This document shows positions 37,849 to 50,100 of a stretch of DNA of 64,000 bases, piece after piece. Each line of letters begins with the position of its first letter. Within the stretch, counting starts at the first letter, position 1. The stretch is from Ceratodon purpureus. Taxonomy: Eukaryota > Streptophyta > Bryopsida > Pseudoditrichales > Ditrichaceae. The notes below the pieces were generated by a model. That model made no database searches. It was not told where the DNA came from and was given only the letters and a program-made list of their open reading frames with translations. Made by a program: the position numbers and the translations under genes. Where the stretch lies: contig CM026431.1 of assembly GCA_014871385.1 (NCBI GenBank), positions 16,651,657 to 16,715,656 on the forward strand, read 5' to 3'.

Positions 37849-40200
37849 TCACGAACTCTTCAATCCGGACAACGCTTCCTTCGTAGCAGCTGCAACCACT
37901 GCGTCGGATGCATTGGGTAGATAGTAATACTTCCCTTGAGCGACTCGAGCAATTTCTTTGGCAAAGCCTGTCGAGACGAACTTGTTCTCTGTATCTATTA
38001 CTAGGAGTGACATGCCAGCCTTGTAAATCTTCCCTGCAACATCCAGTATCTCATCCTTAAGCTCTGACTGGGTTGGCCTCGGGGCGTCCGGCTTATTAGC
38101 CTCCTCATCTCCATTAGACTTCTTTAGAGAAACATTTGCTCTTCCATCAGTAATGGCCACAATCATGATTCGCCCTACATCCCCGCTCTTCTCGGCATTC
38201 ATGCCGACCCTCACAGCGGTAGTCAATCCGTGAGCTAGTGGCGATCCACCACCACATGGAAGCCTATCAAGACGATTCCTAGCCATGGCAATTGATCGAG
38301 AAGGGGGGAGAAGAACCTCTGCCTCGTTTCCACGAAATGGAATGATTGAAACCTGGTCTCTGCTCGTGTAGCTGTCGGCCAAAAGTTGCATGGCAGCGCC
38401 TTTAGCGTTGTTCATCCTGTTCAGAGCCATACTGCCACTCGCATCCACTACAAAAATCACCAAAGCTCCAGCTTTACGGGCCATCCTCTTCGACCTCATG
38501 TCTCCTTGCTCCACAAATACTTTACGGTCTTCTCCCGCTTCCAGAGCCTTTTTCCTCCGCAGCCTCTGGTAGGGAGCGGCAGCACGCAATGTCGCATCTA
38601 CAGCCAGTCTCCTTACTTGCCCCTTGGGTATCATGGGCTTGATGTAGCGGCCTCTATCCTCCGAGAAGATCACGTTTTTAGCACGTCCTGCCTTACCACG
38701 TCTTCTGTTCATCTGCTGCGCAAAAAACAATAGCTGAGGATCAACAAGTCCACCTTCTGCATCGAAAATAAATTCCTCGGGAACCTCATTCTCCTGGTCT
38801 TCCTTATCCTCTTCGTCTTCGTCTTCCTTCTCTTCTTCCTCTTCCTCCTTATCATCCTGATTCTCGTCCTGGTTCTGTGGTGGCGGGGGAGGAGGCGGGG
38901 GAGGAGGAGGCCCTTGGTCTGGCGGCATGTCCATAATCATGGAACGTGGGAGAATGACCAATTCTACTGCTTTCTTCAAGTCGTCAACGCCGACTCTATC
39001 CCTTCCTTCCAGAGCAGCCAACGCTTTAGCGACTCGCACCGCTGCAAGCTCCGGCCTATGGCCCTGGCAGCCCCCTCGAATTGCCTCCATGACAAGATAC
39101 TTCACCTGCTCCTTGCTAATTACCACATCCTTCAGCCACTCTCGAGCCAGCGTTACAGTTGTCTTCGCCACTTCAGTAGCTTCCGCAGACTCTCCCATGA
39201 CTTTCGCTGCCACATTCTGGAAATCCGTCGCAATCTCCACAGCATTCACTCTATCCTCGAACGACAACGGCAAGTCAGCAGTGAGGTTTATCGCAATTCG
39301 GTCAAGAAGATGAGCCCTAACCTCGCCCTCCTCGGGGTTCCAGGTCGCAATCAACAGAGGCCTGCAAGGATGCTTGAAACTGACGCCCTCTCTCTCAACA
39401 ATATTTTGCCCCTCCGTCAACACATTGAGAAGAAGGTTACTGATACCGTCATCCAGAAGGTTGAGCTCGTCCACATACAACACTCCACGATGACACTCCG
39501 CCAGCAACCCCGGCTGATACACAGTCGTACCGGTTCGCACAGACTCTTCCACATCCACCGATCCGATGAGGCGATCCTCGGTGACTCCGAGCGGAATTTG
39601 GATAAATGGCGCCTTGATAATCTCCGTCTTGATGCTACCGTCGGCATTGTACTCCACTCTCTCCGCCAAACCCTCCTCCCACTCCTCAGGCTTGTTCGGG
39701 TCCGCATTCGACATGGACCCGGCCACTACTTCCAGCGGCGGCAGAATAGCGTGCAGGCCGCGCGCCATCACCGTCTTGGCCGTCCCCCGCCTTCCAGCAA
39801 TAGCAATTCCACCAATGGACTGGTCCACGGCTCCCAGCAGCAACGCTGACTTAATAGCGTCCTGTCCCACAACGGACGCCAGCGGAAAGAACTGCCGCCC
39901 GAACAGCTGCGGCTGCGGTTTCGTCTCTCCTGCGTCCGTGCGCACCCCGCCATTACTCTCTGCTACTTCCACCGCAGCCGCAGCGATGCAGTGCAACGAC
40001 CTCCTGTGGCACCTGACGCTCGCACTGGCCACCACAATTGGAGCGCCAGAGAGAGAATTCTTGCTGCTGAGCTTGCCACACAATGCAGCCCGCGATGGCG
40101 CAGCGGCATCACGATCGACAAGGGGCGTGGGAGCAGTAGGGAGAAACGACGACGACGACGACGGCGATGCGCGCAGCATGGCGCCACAGCTGAGGGCCAT
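37849..40200 (-). CDS. CHLD: Magnesium chelatase subunit D, chloroplast (783 aa, single exon)
   Basis: ChlD works with ChlI and ChlH to insert Mg2+ into protoporphyrin IX, the first committed step of chlorophyll synthesis, in the plastid. The start ATG at 40200 (MALSCGAML) has a good context and opens a Ser/Ala/Arg-rich transit peptide of about 75 residues; the frame stays open further upstream but lacks plastid-targeting character. The AAA+ domain follows, with Walker A GRRGTAKT (residues 136-143) and Walker B region GVLYVDELN (239-247). Next come a linker with a run of 11 Pro and then an acidic Glu/Asp stretch (about 429-472), and a C-terminal integrin-I (vWA) domain with the MIDAS motif DASGS (586-590). 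Length is close to that of other plant ChlD proteins (about 760 aa). No internal stop or frameshift is present. The absence of introns is notable. Confidence 0.97.
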   Translation of the reverse strand: MALSCGAMLRASPSSSSSFLPTAPTPLVDRDAAAPSRAALCGKLSSKNSLSGAPIVVASASVRCHRRSLHCIAAAAVEVAESNGGVRTDAGETKPQPQLFGRQFFPLASVVGQDAIKSALLLGAVDQSIGGIAIAGRRGTAKTVMARGLHAILPPLEVVAGSMSNADPNKPEEWEEGLAERVEYNADGSIKTEIIKAPFIQIPLGVTEDRLIGSVDVEESVRTGTTVYQPGLLAECHRGVLYVDELNLLDDGISNLLLNVLTEGQNIVEREGVSFKHPCRPLLIATWNPEEGEVRAHLLDRIAINLTADLPLSFEDRVNAVEIATDFQNVAAKVMGESAEATEVAKTTVTLAREWLKDVVISKEQVKYLVMEAIRGGCQGHRPELAAVRVAKALAALEGRDRVGVDDLKKAVELVILPRSMIMDMPPDQGPPPPPPPPPPPQNQDENQDDKEEEEEEKEDEDEEDKEDQENEVPEEFIFDAEGGLVDPQLLFFAQQMNRRRGKAGRAKNVIFSEDRGRYIKPMIPKGQVRRLAVDATLRAAAPYQRLRRKKALEAGEDRKVFVEQGDMRSKRMARKAGALVIFVVDASGSMALNRMNNAKGAAMQLLADSYTSRDQVSIIPFRGNEAEVLLPPSRSIAMARNRLDRLPCGGGSPLAHGLTTAVRVGMNAEKSGDVGRIMIVAITDGRANVSLKKSNGDEEANKPDAPRPTQSELKDEILDVAGKIYKAGMSLLVIDTENKFVSTGFAKEIARVAQGKYYYLPNASDAVVAAATKEALSGLKSS

Positions 40201-43200
40201 GGCTGATGAGCTGAGTTCCGATCCTGCGCAAGTCACGAGAGGTGGCGCTGGATAAACCCCCCTCCTCCTCGCTCTGGGCAGTGGGCAGTGCGCAGGGCGT
40301 CCTCCTCCCAGGCTCCCCAGCCTGACTCCCCTTCGCCGGGCCTCCTCCGGGCAATCTCTTATCCCCTTCATCCAATCCCTGTCGTCGGGATCCCCCCACC
40401 TCCCCCCTGACCCGTTCGATCCGGGTCCCGCATCCAGGGCGCACATCCTGCCACGCCTCCCAGCCCCAGGGGAGCGTTGTCAGGAGCCCCATGTCCACGG
40501 ATACCAATCCAATACTCTGGTGATACTCATCTTATACCATTGTAACACCCGCCGGTACCCGTGCGCACAGCCCCATTCCTTCCCATGGCGTTGTTTGCAG
40601 CTTGTGAAGAATGCAAACTCATGTTGTTTCGTATTCTTAATATTCCTTGTAATATGAATTTTATAATTTTCAAAGCATAAAGTTTGTCAGACCCCCTCTT
40701 TGTTCACTAGATTTTCTTTTGAGACCAAAGACATTACTACTCATTTTCATAATTTGAATCACTTAATCCATGAGAGTACCGCCACCGGTGGTGACCTCTC
40801 TGGCGGGGTTATTTCCAGCCCTTGCGGCACTTGGCACGCCCACTCCCCTACCCAGTCCCAGCCCTCCCTCCCGCTTTTGCCACCATTTTAAACCCATGCC
40901 TCCACTGCACATACTTCGAAATTGCCCCTCTCTATACTTCATCTCTCCCATCTGTACTTCATCTTTTCCATCTGTACTTCATCTCTCCCATCTGTGCTTC
41001 AACAAAAGAAGGAAACATAAAACAATGATTATCTGCAGAGAATGAGGCGCCGTGTGAGGAGAGGAAAGGCACCGCAGCCTGCCAGGTCGAGCACTTGAAG
41101 GCCGTGGCTGGAGAGGCAAGGATCGCTGAACAGTCAACATTGGAGAGGAGTGGGGAGCAGTTGGGCTCCGGTGCCGGTGCCGCGACCTTTCGTCTGTATG
41201 GTGGCGATGCTCTGAGCACATTGAACTATAATCAATATTAGTCAAACATGACCAAGATTCAAATTGAAGGTGTCAAATGATAAAATCCAACTTGGGCATA
41301 ACTTTTTGTTTGTAGACGGTGGAGTGTCTTCGTAACTACCACTATAACATCATTATTCTATCCCTATGAATGCTACAAACAAACACCCATGGACGGCATT
41401 GCTTACATGGACGCTATAAATTGCCTAGCATGAATAACAACGGATAATCAATGATTTTGGAGGGAGATTCAACCATCTCGATTTGGAAGTTGTTCTTGTC
41501 TTTGCCTTAGTATTCTCCAATGTTGATAGGATTGCAAAGTAATTGGTGTTGCTTAGAAAGGCGATAAAAAGTAAGAAATTGTAACAGATTGATTAAGACC
41601 TTACAAATGATGTGATGATAATGTGGACTACAAATGGTGCTAAAATTATGAATGTAATAAAATGAGAGGTCATTTTCAAAAAGGGGAATAGGGTCATTTA
41701 GGCCCAGAGTTGCATCGCCATTGTTGCCCCAAGTTCACATTAATGAATGGAATTTGCTCCACGGTGATATTTATTAAAGATGTAATATTCATTTTACAAT
41801 TATGCAAATGAGTATTGACGGTTGTTTTGGTTGGTCTAATATAAATGAATAAACGTGCTTAGCTCTAATTTTTGCAATATTAACACCCCCTTCATTCTTT
41901 TCCACTTAGGCCCCAGACTTGTCTTAGTTTCAAATATAATCATGTTAGTACTTGTAGATGGTACAAAGTACTTCTAAATTGTTGTAGAAGCTTGCAAATT
42001 CACTTTTCACAATCCTTTTGTTCTTGTTACCTTCAATGTTTAGCAAGTATACATACTCAAGTTTGAATAGCGACAATTTTGACCTCTCATCCAACCACGT
42101 GCTCCGGGGTTGTTTCAAAATGGTGTATCTTTGGCTATAGTAATCTTTCACATCTTCATTTTTAATGGCCTTAGAGAAAGATTGTGTCTTGTTTTTGCTA
42201 TTGCAATTTATCAATTTGCCAATTCTCCCTCTTCCTCATGATTCAAAACACTTTTCTTTTACAATATCTTTTAACCTCATTGCTTGATAAATGTTTTCAA
42301 AATTAGACTTAAATTTCATTGAAGCCTGGCTCATATTCATTTGAATGTCACAAAATTTGTTTGACAAATTTTAACTAACCTTTAGGCCAATTACCATTCT
42401 TTTGAGTTATTTTTCCTTTGCCAAGAACTAATGTTCATCATCAAAGTCGTTTATTGTAAAAGGCAATGTTTCAAATATTTCAAAAAAACACAAGTAGCTC
42501 ACTTTCTTTCGTGTTGCAAAGTCTAATATCCATCTAATGTACCCTTTATACATATGCACAAGAGCCTCAATCTAAACCTAATATTGGATTGCAAATAACT
42601 ACACTCTAACTCTACATTATTTTTGAGCAAATTGATATGTGCAATGTGGAGGCACAATACATTCAAACACCACCTCCTTGAATTTGTAGGCCACGATCAG
42701 CTTGTGCAAAACCATGGTCTCCTTTCTTTCTCAAGCCCTATACAAGTTCTACTAACATGTAATTCAAATTTATTTTCAAATTGGCAATTCTTGGCATAAA
42801 CCAATTTTACTAAAGACTTTGCTATAACTGCCATCATCAACCTTGGAGTGTGGCGTAAAGTCATATTCATTGTCATGATTGCGTAAATAAACAATACATT
42901 AAAAAGGCGACATGATTTATGCATTGGATGATATGCAAGCTTAGAATCTTTCTCTATTGCAACAGCCTTGACCATTAAAGAAATGTATTAAAAGAATTGT
43001 ACACCCCTAAGAAAACTCTCATCTTAAAAACATCATTCCTTAATCATTTCACAAAAATTGGAGGTTTCATCCAATAGTATTCATGTGAATGATAAGATTG
43101 TTGAAAGCAACATTAAAACTTATTCTTAATGAAGTTAATTTTCTTCTAGATGTACTTAGTATATAACAAAAGTATAAATGTAGAAGAATAATATGTTTGT

Positions 43201-44422
43201 AGTAGTTGTTAAATCGTAACTCTAATACGTAGTACATATTTTAAATGAGTCGAGAGAAAAAACAGAAGGTATTTGCTTATATTAGTTTTTAATTCAAAAA
43301 TATGGTTTTTGAACTAAAAGTGTAGTTTTTGAATTAAGAGTATAGTTTTTGAATTAAAAGTATAGTTTTTGAACAATTATCTTTTTCAAGTTAGATTGTA
43401 ATAATGATTTGATTTTGAGAATGAAACAAATCTAAATGATGACATGGCTTTCTTTTAAGAGAAGCTTAAAGACCAACAACAACACATTTAAAAGATTCAT
43501 AAACAAATGTAGGGGAGAAGTATAAGGATTGAAAGTGACACGTCTTTAAAAAAAACATGGAAGATTTTGAGTGTTTTCAAGTAGTGCAATGGTGTCTTTC
43601 TTTGGAAAAATGATTGGATAATATAATACTTTATTTTTTTAATATCAGAAAAACTTTTCTTACAATTTAAAAATATATTTACATAAATTGTGTATGTATT
43701 GGAATATTTTCTTATCAAACATGGCTAATCTTACAATCAAAGTACAAATAAAAGATATTATCAAATTATTTAAAATTTGATATTTTTTGTATACAAAAAA
43801 TAATACGTTACAATTTATTTTTATCATATATTAAGTGTGTAATCATGACACATAACATCTCTTTTAGACTGGTATAGATGAAATATCTAGAAGTTTCTTC
43901 AATCATTGAGAATTTGGATATTATTATTTTCTTCTCTTTGATTCTTTTTAAATTTATAGATTTTTACTTTATACATTAGACTTCTGATTATTCTTTGATT
44001 TAACATGTCTAAAATTTTGAGTCTTCTAACCTTTATGAAGATATATATATATATCTTTTTTACATCAATCCAAAAAATATAGTTTGAAGTAATTTTGGTT
44101 TCATCTTTGTTTCTTTTAGATGAGTTTTTGGAATTAAAAAACGATGTAAAAATGATATTTTCATCTATAATAATATTTCATGTTTCAATCAATTTTTTTA
44201 ATTTAAAATAAAAAAAAATCATTTAACATTATCAACATGCTATTATATTTTTCACTACCTCTCACTTTAAAAATACTTGAAGACAAGTTAAAGATAGAGT
44301 GGATGCATTCAAAAGATATTTGAGCAATATGTTGAGTTATTCTCATGAATATATATGGGGCATTAGTATGAACATCAACACAAATAAAGCCAAAATTAAA
44401 CAAAATGTATTTATTATTATTT
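40201..44422. other. ChlD upstream region and AT-rich intergenic DNA
   Basis: The first few hundred bases after 40200 are GC-rich and should hold the ChlD promoter and 5' UTR (transcription runs leftward). From about 41.2 kb onward the DNA is AT-rich and I see no supported gene. Short open frames there have no family similarity. Confidence 0.5.
43284..43374. repeat. 20-bp minisatellite, about 4.5 copies
   Basis: Tandem units close to TATAGTTTTTGAATTAAAAG repeat with a 20-bp period (clear units at 43301, 43321, 43341 and 43361). It lies in AT-rich intergenic DNA. Confidence 0.8.
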
Positions 44423-44426
44423 TTAA

Positions 44427-45512
44427 CCCCTAAAGCATTTGGCCATAAAATCCCAAATTCTGCCTCAATTTTGCCCTGTTTTAGTTCAAGGTAGAATTAT
44501 GCATATTCGAACATATTTTAAAGAATCTAACCGTAGGATCTAGTACCTAACTTGTACATGTATGTGTCCACAAAAGTTTAGATTGTAACTCCTCACCGTT
44601 TGGAAGATCGAAAGGTTTGAACTTGGCAGAAAAGTTTTTTTGGGTACTGCCCGGCAGGGACAGCCACCCTTCGGAGAGTGAAACAGCCAATTTTTTGAGA
44701 TCGTGTGGTTGGAGGCTCTTCAGTTTTGGATTCTAAGGTGAGTTGGGAGTATACTCAAAAAAATTGAAGACAATACAACACACAGAAGCATTGGAAACCC
44801 ACATTTCCAGTGACGGGAGTCAAATGAAATGCATAAACACTAGCTCTTTTTCCACACTACAAATGCCTAAGAAGATCATCTAATTTTTGAAATCCGAACG
44901 GTGTATACATGCATTTGTATGGAAAAGAAATTTTAGAGGAAAAAAATCCAAAAAATAAACAAATCCAAAATAGATATGAATTTTATAGCATATACTATGG
45001 TTTAGGAGGAGAAAATGGTGAAGGAAAAATGGGTGACAAAGGTGACCCAATCACTGTTGATCTTTCTTGACAGTTTTTATAAAACTTGGAACTTTGACTG
45101 AATATATCTCAAGATCCGTAAGGTCAAAGTTTACAAAATTTGATACGTAGACTAATTGAATGGCTCTGAACAAGATCCTACGGTTGGATTTTTCAAAATC
45201 GAGTTTTAAAAAAAATTGTAAAACGATTTCAGAAAGGATCATTTGGAAGTCACAGTAGACTTTCACAGATTTGGCACACCACTTCCATCGGCCACAAACC
45301 TGCCCGAGCTGCCCTGAATTGAATTTTGATCTTTAAACACCAATTATTTCTTAACTACGGGCCCGATGAAAGTAAAATTTGGTCTTGCTAGAAAGATATG
45401 ACAATTTCCCATGTTGTGCCAAAGTTACACCTACATCCGATAAAATTTGACTCATAGGGAGCCTGACCGGACCCTAAATCATGCCAAAATTGTTGAGTTG
45501 ATGCTTTAGGGG
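44427..45512. mobile_element. 1,086-bp TTAA-flanked inverted-repeat element, copy 2
   Basis: The ends are perfect 12-bp inverted repeats, CCCCTAAAGCAT and ATGCTTTAGGGG, each abutted by TTAA (44423-44426 and 45513-45516). A sub-terminal inverted pair is also present: AATCTAACCGTAGGATCT at 44525-44542 and AGATCCTACGGTTGGATT at 45173-45190. The same sub-terminal motif and the same GAGGCAG-containing end sequence occur in the element at 28.1-29.0 kb, so the two are related. It has no coding capacity and is probably a non-autonomous DNA transposon. Confidence 0.75.
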
Positions 45513-46420
45513 TTAAAGTATGTTCAAGAAATTGTTTGGACCTTTGTTCGAGTTTGCAGTTAGAGTAATTTGAATGAAACTTATTAAATCTTTTTACATG
45601 GCAACAAATCTTCAATCCTTGGACCATCATCAACCTTTGTAAAGAAATATCTATTGATATATGCATGTTTTCTTTTGGTACATTAACATGAATATTTTAA
45701 CCTTTTTAAATTCAATAAAGATGTTCAAATGTATTATTTGGGTGATGTTACAAGGAATTATACATTACACATAATCTTCTTTTAATAGAAACTATTTTTT
45801 CTTCTTACAATGGATAAAATAATTTCTCTGCACATTTTCTAGCTTTAGTTGAATTCACCCTATTTTTGTTGAATATAAAATGTGACAAGAACTAATCCAT
45901 TTCGTCCAAGATTTCAACAAGGTTTCAAGTTGGACACCAGAATATGAAGTCAAGAAAACATTAGTGTTGAAATTCCATTGAAAGAGGAAAGACACAAAAA
46001 ACAAGAAAAAGAAAAAGAAAAGCGAAGTAGTAGGAAAAAAGTTTGTAGAAATGGAGGAGAATAAAGAACCAAATTAGCGAAATAGAAGACAAGAGATGAA
46101 ATTTGTTCAGTTAGAAATGATATTGAAAATGGTTTTGTACATTTACTGTGTCCTTGGTCCCGAGGATGAAGCTTGTTAGATAGAAGCGGAAGGGGAACCT
46201 GAGGAAGGCTTGTGAAATTTGGCAAGGTTGCTTATGCGAGGGAAGTTCGGGGAAGGTGGGGGTTGGGTAACCAAGTAAAGTAGCAGGAGAGCCGATTCCA
46301 ATCCTGAATCCTGACACGCACCATCATTCTCCCGATGGAATGAGCTGGTAACAACTTACAAGGACACTAACTTAGGACTAGGACTAACTCCGGGAACGGT
46401 TGGTGCGACTCACTGAGATG

Positions 46421-46506
46421 GATGGATGATGGACGATGAATGATTAGTCATGGATAGTGGAGGATGGATGATGGACGATGAATGATTAGTCATGGATAGT
46501 GGAGGA
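46421..46506. repeat. 42-bp tandem duplication in a GATGGATG-rich tract
   Basis: Two near-perfect copies of a 42-bp unit beginning GATGGATGATGGACGATGAA start at 46421 and 46463. Shorter GATGG-type repeats continue to about 46610. Confidence 0.8.
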
Positions 46507-46981
46507 TGGATGATCCATGGTAGAGGATGGATGGTAGATGACCGATGATAGATGGTGGATGATGGAATGTGGAAGATGGATGATAAAAATGGATGATGGA
46601 TGGTGGATGGAGAGAGACAGTGACAGACCAGGCCCCAGGGCAATGAATGCACTTGAAGGGGAGTTCCGACTCGTGATATTTTGGTGAAGGCCCAAGGGGG
46701 AAGAGAGGCCCGAGGGGGCTGGCAATGACAGTGGCAATGACAGTGGCATTGACCGTCGTTCGGGGGGGAGAAGGGGCGAATCACGGAGGCCGCCTCGTGC
46801 CACGCAAAGGCCACGCGCGTCCTTCGCCCCGTCCCAACGATTCCGTCCCCCGCCCGTCCCCCCCGTCGCCCCCGTCGCCGCTCCTCGTCCCTGCCCATAC
46901 ACACTGGACCCAAAATAGAGCGCACGACAAACCCCAAGTGCAGTGCTGCCGCTTGTCTGCCCAGACACCCCCCCCTCCCCT

Positions 46982-46984
<3 letters not shown>

Positions 46985-47023
<39 letters not shown>
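46985..47023 (+). promoter_or_regulatory. (CT)n tract upstream of the aconitase start
   Basis: A near-pure CT dinucleotide run of about 38 bp lies 96 bp before the aconitase ATG, probably in the 5' UTR or core promoter. CT/GA tracts near plant transcription starts are common and can act as GAGA-type elements. A regulatory role here is inferred from position only. Confidence 0.5.
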
Positions 47024-47026
<3 letters not shown>

Positions 47027-47118
47027 CATCCTGCCTGCTCCCAGGGTCGCAGCACATGTGCGCCCTCGTCTTCGCCTCCGCCTAGCCCACCGATCGCCGC
47101 GCCTGCACCAGGCACACA

Positions 47119-50100
47119 ATGCAACTCCTCACCTACGTCTGCCGCTCGGCGCGAGCCGCGCCTCGCCTGGGCGCGCATGCCCATGGCTGCTCGCGCCAAG
47201 CGTCCTCCGCGCCCTTGCTGCGCCCCGCGCTAGGAGTGCCCTCCTTGGCGCCTTCCCAGCCCCGCCTTGCGTCTCTCTCCGGCTCCAAATTGTTCCGCAC
47301 CCTGGCGGCGGCGTCATCCTCCGATGACCGCTCGGCAGCAGAATTTGTTTCTGCTACGCGATCTGCTCGGCGACCTCTGTCGGCCATCGCTTCTTCGAGG
47401 GTTACAGTGTCCGGCGCAAGGATGGCGTCCACTCAAGGTACTTTTCTTGATGTCTCGTTTGATTCAAGCTTCTAGATTCTTTCTCAATTTGGATGGATCT
47501 TCTTGTTTCTTGATTGCTGCCTGGTGATTCTAGAAAAAATGTCTTTCTTCGATCGTTTGATTCTGCCAGGGTATAGTTTTAGGCCGCGGAGAGTTTAAGG
47601 TTCTTTAATCTAGATTAGTAGAATCAAACTATTTTGTGTTCTAGTCGGTTGTTGGTCGCTATCTTTGTAAGAATTAACTGAACGACATCTTGCCCTGCAG
47701 CATCCGAGAATCCGTTTTCGAACCTGGTGACTGACTTGCCGAAGGCCGGTGGAGGCAGCTATGGAAAGTACTACAGTCTGGTGAAATTGAACGACCCTAG
47801 AGTCGGTGAGTTTTGAAACAAGTGGCGGAGTCAGTTGCATTGGAGACGAGTGACGGTGCTAGCTGAATTTGCATGGTTTAGGGTTGGATGAATTCTGCTC
47901 CTAACTAATTTTTTGGAACAGTCTGAGAATCGATTTTGTGCATTTCAGTCGGAATCGGAAGCTATAGCTATTTAGGAATTGAAGTCAAAGCACTGATTGT
48001 CTGTTTCACTATGCGCTATCGATCTCAGTGCTTTCATGTACCGGGATGTGCAGACACGCTCCCGTACTCTATCAGGTACCTGTTGGAGGCTGCTATTCGA
48101 AACTGCGACAACTTTCAGGTGTTGAAAGAGGATGTTGAGAAGATTTTGGACTGGGAGAAGACCGCCCCTAAGCAAGTGGAAATTCCCTTTAAGCCTGCAC
48201 GAGTGATCCTGCAGGTGATCTTTAATGTCACATTTCTGTCTTGTTATTGTTTTGCTCTTGGTTAGTCTAATGAAGCCAGGCAATTTAGGGTTGGAGGTGA
48301 ACTGAAGGTAAAGATGCGTCTATGGCTTGTTCCAGGACTTTACTGGAGTACCGGCAGTGGTAGACCTGGCTGCTATGCGTGATGCCATCGCGCGGTTGGG
48401 CGGAGACCCAGACAGGATCAATCCTTTGGTGTGTGATCTGCCCTAAATCTTGATTGATTGATTGATTTTGGTCTTCTTTGTCACAGTATCGGAAATGTAG
48501 TTTGCAAACCTGTTTAGGCTGTTGTTACAGAGGCGAATGTGGAGCCTGAACGTTTTGAACGTTGTGTAGTGAATTAAGATGCCTTCTTGAACTGGTGTTG
48601 GTGCGAACAGGTACCTGTGGATCTGGTTATCGACCATTCAGTGCAGGTTGACGTTGCTCGTTCCGCTAATGCACTTCAGTCAAACATGGAGTTGGAGTTC
48701 AGCCGCAACAAGGAACGGTTCGCTTTTCTGAAGTGGGGAGCGAAAGCCTTCAAGAACATGCTCGTGGTTCCACCGGGCTCAGGCATTGTGCATCAGGTTT
48801 GCGTCCAGTGGAATTATGTGTTGGTTTATGATGGCTTGGCAAGTTTAGGAAGACAATGCAGGATGTAGCCCAAGGCGGTGGTTGAGGTGTGGTTGACCGA
48901 GTACATTGGGTTTTGCAGGTGAACCTGGAGTATCTGGCCCGTGTTGTGTTCAACAGTGGTGGCATTCTCTATCCGGACACCCTTGTGGGAACAGATTCGC
49001 ACACAACTATGATTGATGGACTTGGTGTGGCTGGATGGGGAGTTGGAGGAATTGAAGCCGAAGCAGCTATGCTTGGACAGGTGAGGAGAATGTCTTAGCG
49101 AAATGACGATACTGGTATTCATATTAGGATTTGGGCGGTAGTGTTGAGCAGTCACTGGTGAGAACGTTTTGTCCATCGCATGATGACTCGTGAAATTACA
49201 CTGCGGACGAGAACGATGACTTGGTAGGATTGTTTGAGACTGATTGGTGGTGTGTGATGCAGCCAATGAGTATGGTTCTGCCTGGCGTGGTTGGGTTCAA
49301 ACTTAATGGCAAGCTGCGCACCGGAGTAACTGCTACAGATCTTGTGTTGACAGTGACTCAAATGTTGAGGAAAATGGGTGTGGTTGGGAAGTTTGTGGAA
49401 TTCTATGGTAAGCAGTCGTCGTGCTTGTCCTGGCAGATCTTATTCTTTCGATCTTTTTTGTATTGCGGTTGGGCCTAGTATATTTTTGTGCCCAGCTTAA
49501 CGGAAGCTCCTGCGGTGCTTGTCCAGGCAAGGGTATGTCGGAGCTGACCCTGGCGGACAGGGCTACAATCGCAAATATGTCCCCGGAGTATGGTGCTACG
49601 ATGGGTTTCTTCCCCGTTGATCGCGTTACACTGGATTACTTGAGGATGACAGGGCGGGATGAAAAGAAGGTTATGACTTTGCTTAGTATGAGCGAAATTG
49701 AAAGACACGATAAAGCATGATTTTGCTTGACATCGTCTGCTTCACCCGACATTTTGCATAAAGTGACTCACTCGAAAGTCGCACATTGTAGGTTAAGGTC
49801 TTGTTAGTTTGGTGCAGGGTTTTGCATGCCTTAGATCCCTTTTCTTTTAACAACTTGACTTGGAAACGAATGTACTGAATCTATGCACCTGATCAGGTTG
49901 AAGAGATCGAGGCATATCTTCGAGCGAACAATTTATTTGTAGACCATGATGAGGTAAGGAACGTTTAAAGGAGGCTTGTTTGGTTGAATGTGTCGATATT
50001 ACTGTCTGAAGCATGGCAGTTGTGGCTTAAAGCTACTGTTTAAATGTTGCTTTTGTGGTCTAGCCTTTTTATTTGTTTGATGTAGCTGCATCTGCCTCCC

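Larger units (their letters stand above)
45517..47118. other. Intergenic DNA and upstream region of the aconitase gene
   Basis: I see no independent gene. From about 46.3 kb the sequence becomes repeat-rich and then GC-rich toward the aconitase start. Overlapping frames here on both strands come from low-complexity repeats. Confidence 0.5.

Noticed and set aside
38914-39849. Long plus-strand frame (311 codons) opposite ChlD
   Set aside because: It is the antisense shadow of a GC-biased, conserved gene. The minus strand encodes unmistakable ChlD motifs and the plus frame has no family similarity.
46410-47327. Overlapping 200-240-codon frames on both strands before and over aconitase exon 1
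   Set aside because: They are made of translated CT and GATGG repeats and the antisense of exon 1. There is no domain and no consistent codon use.
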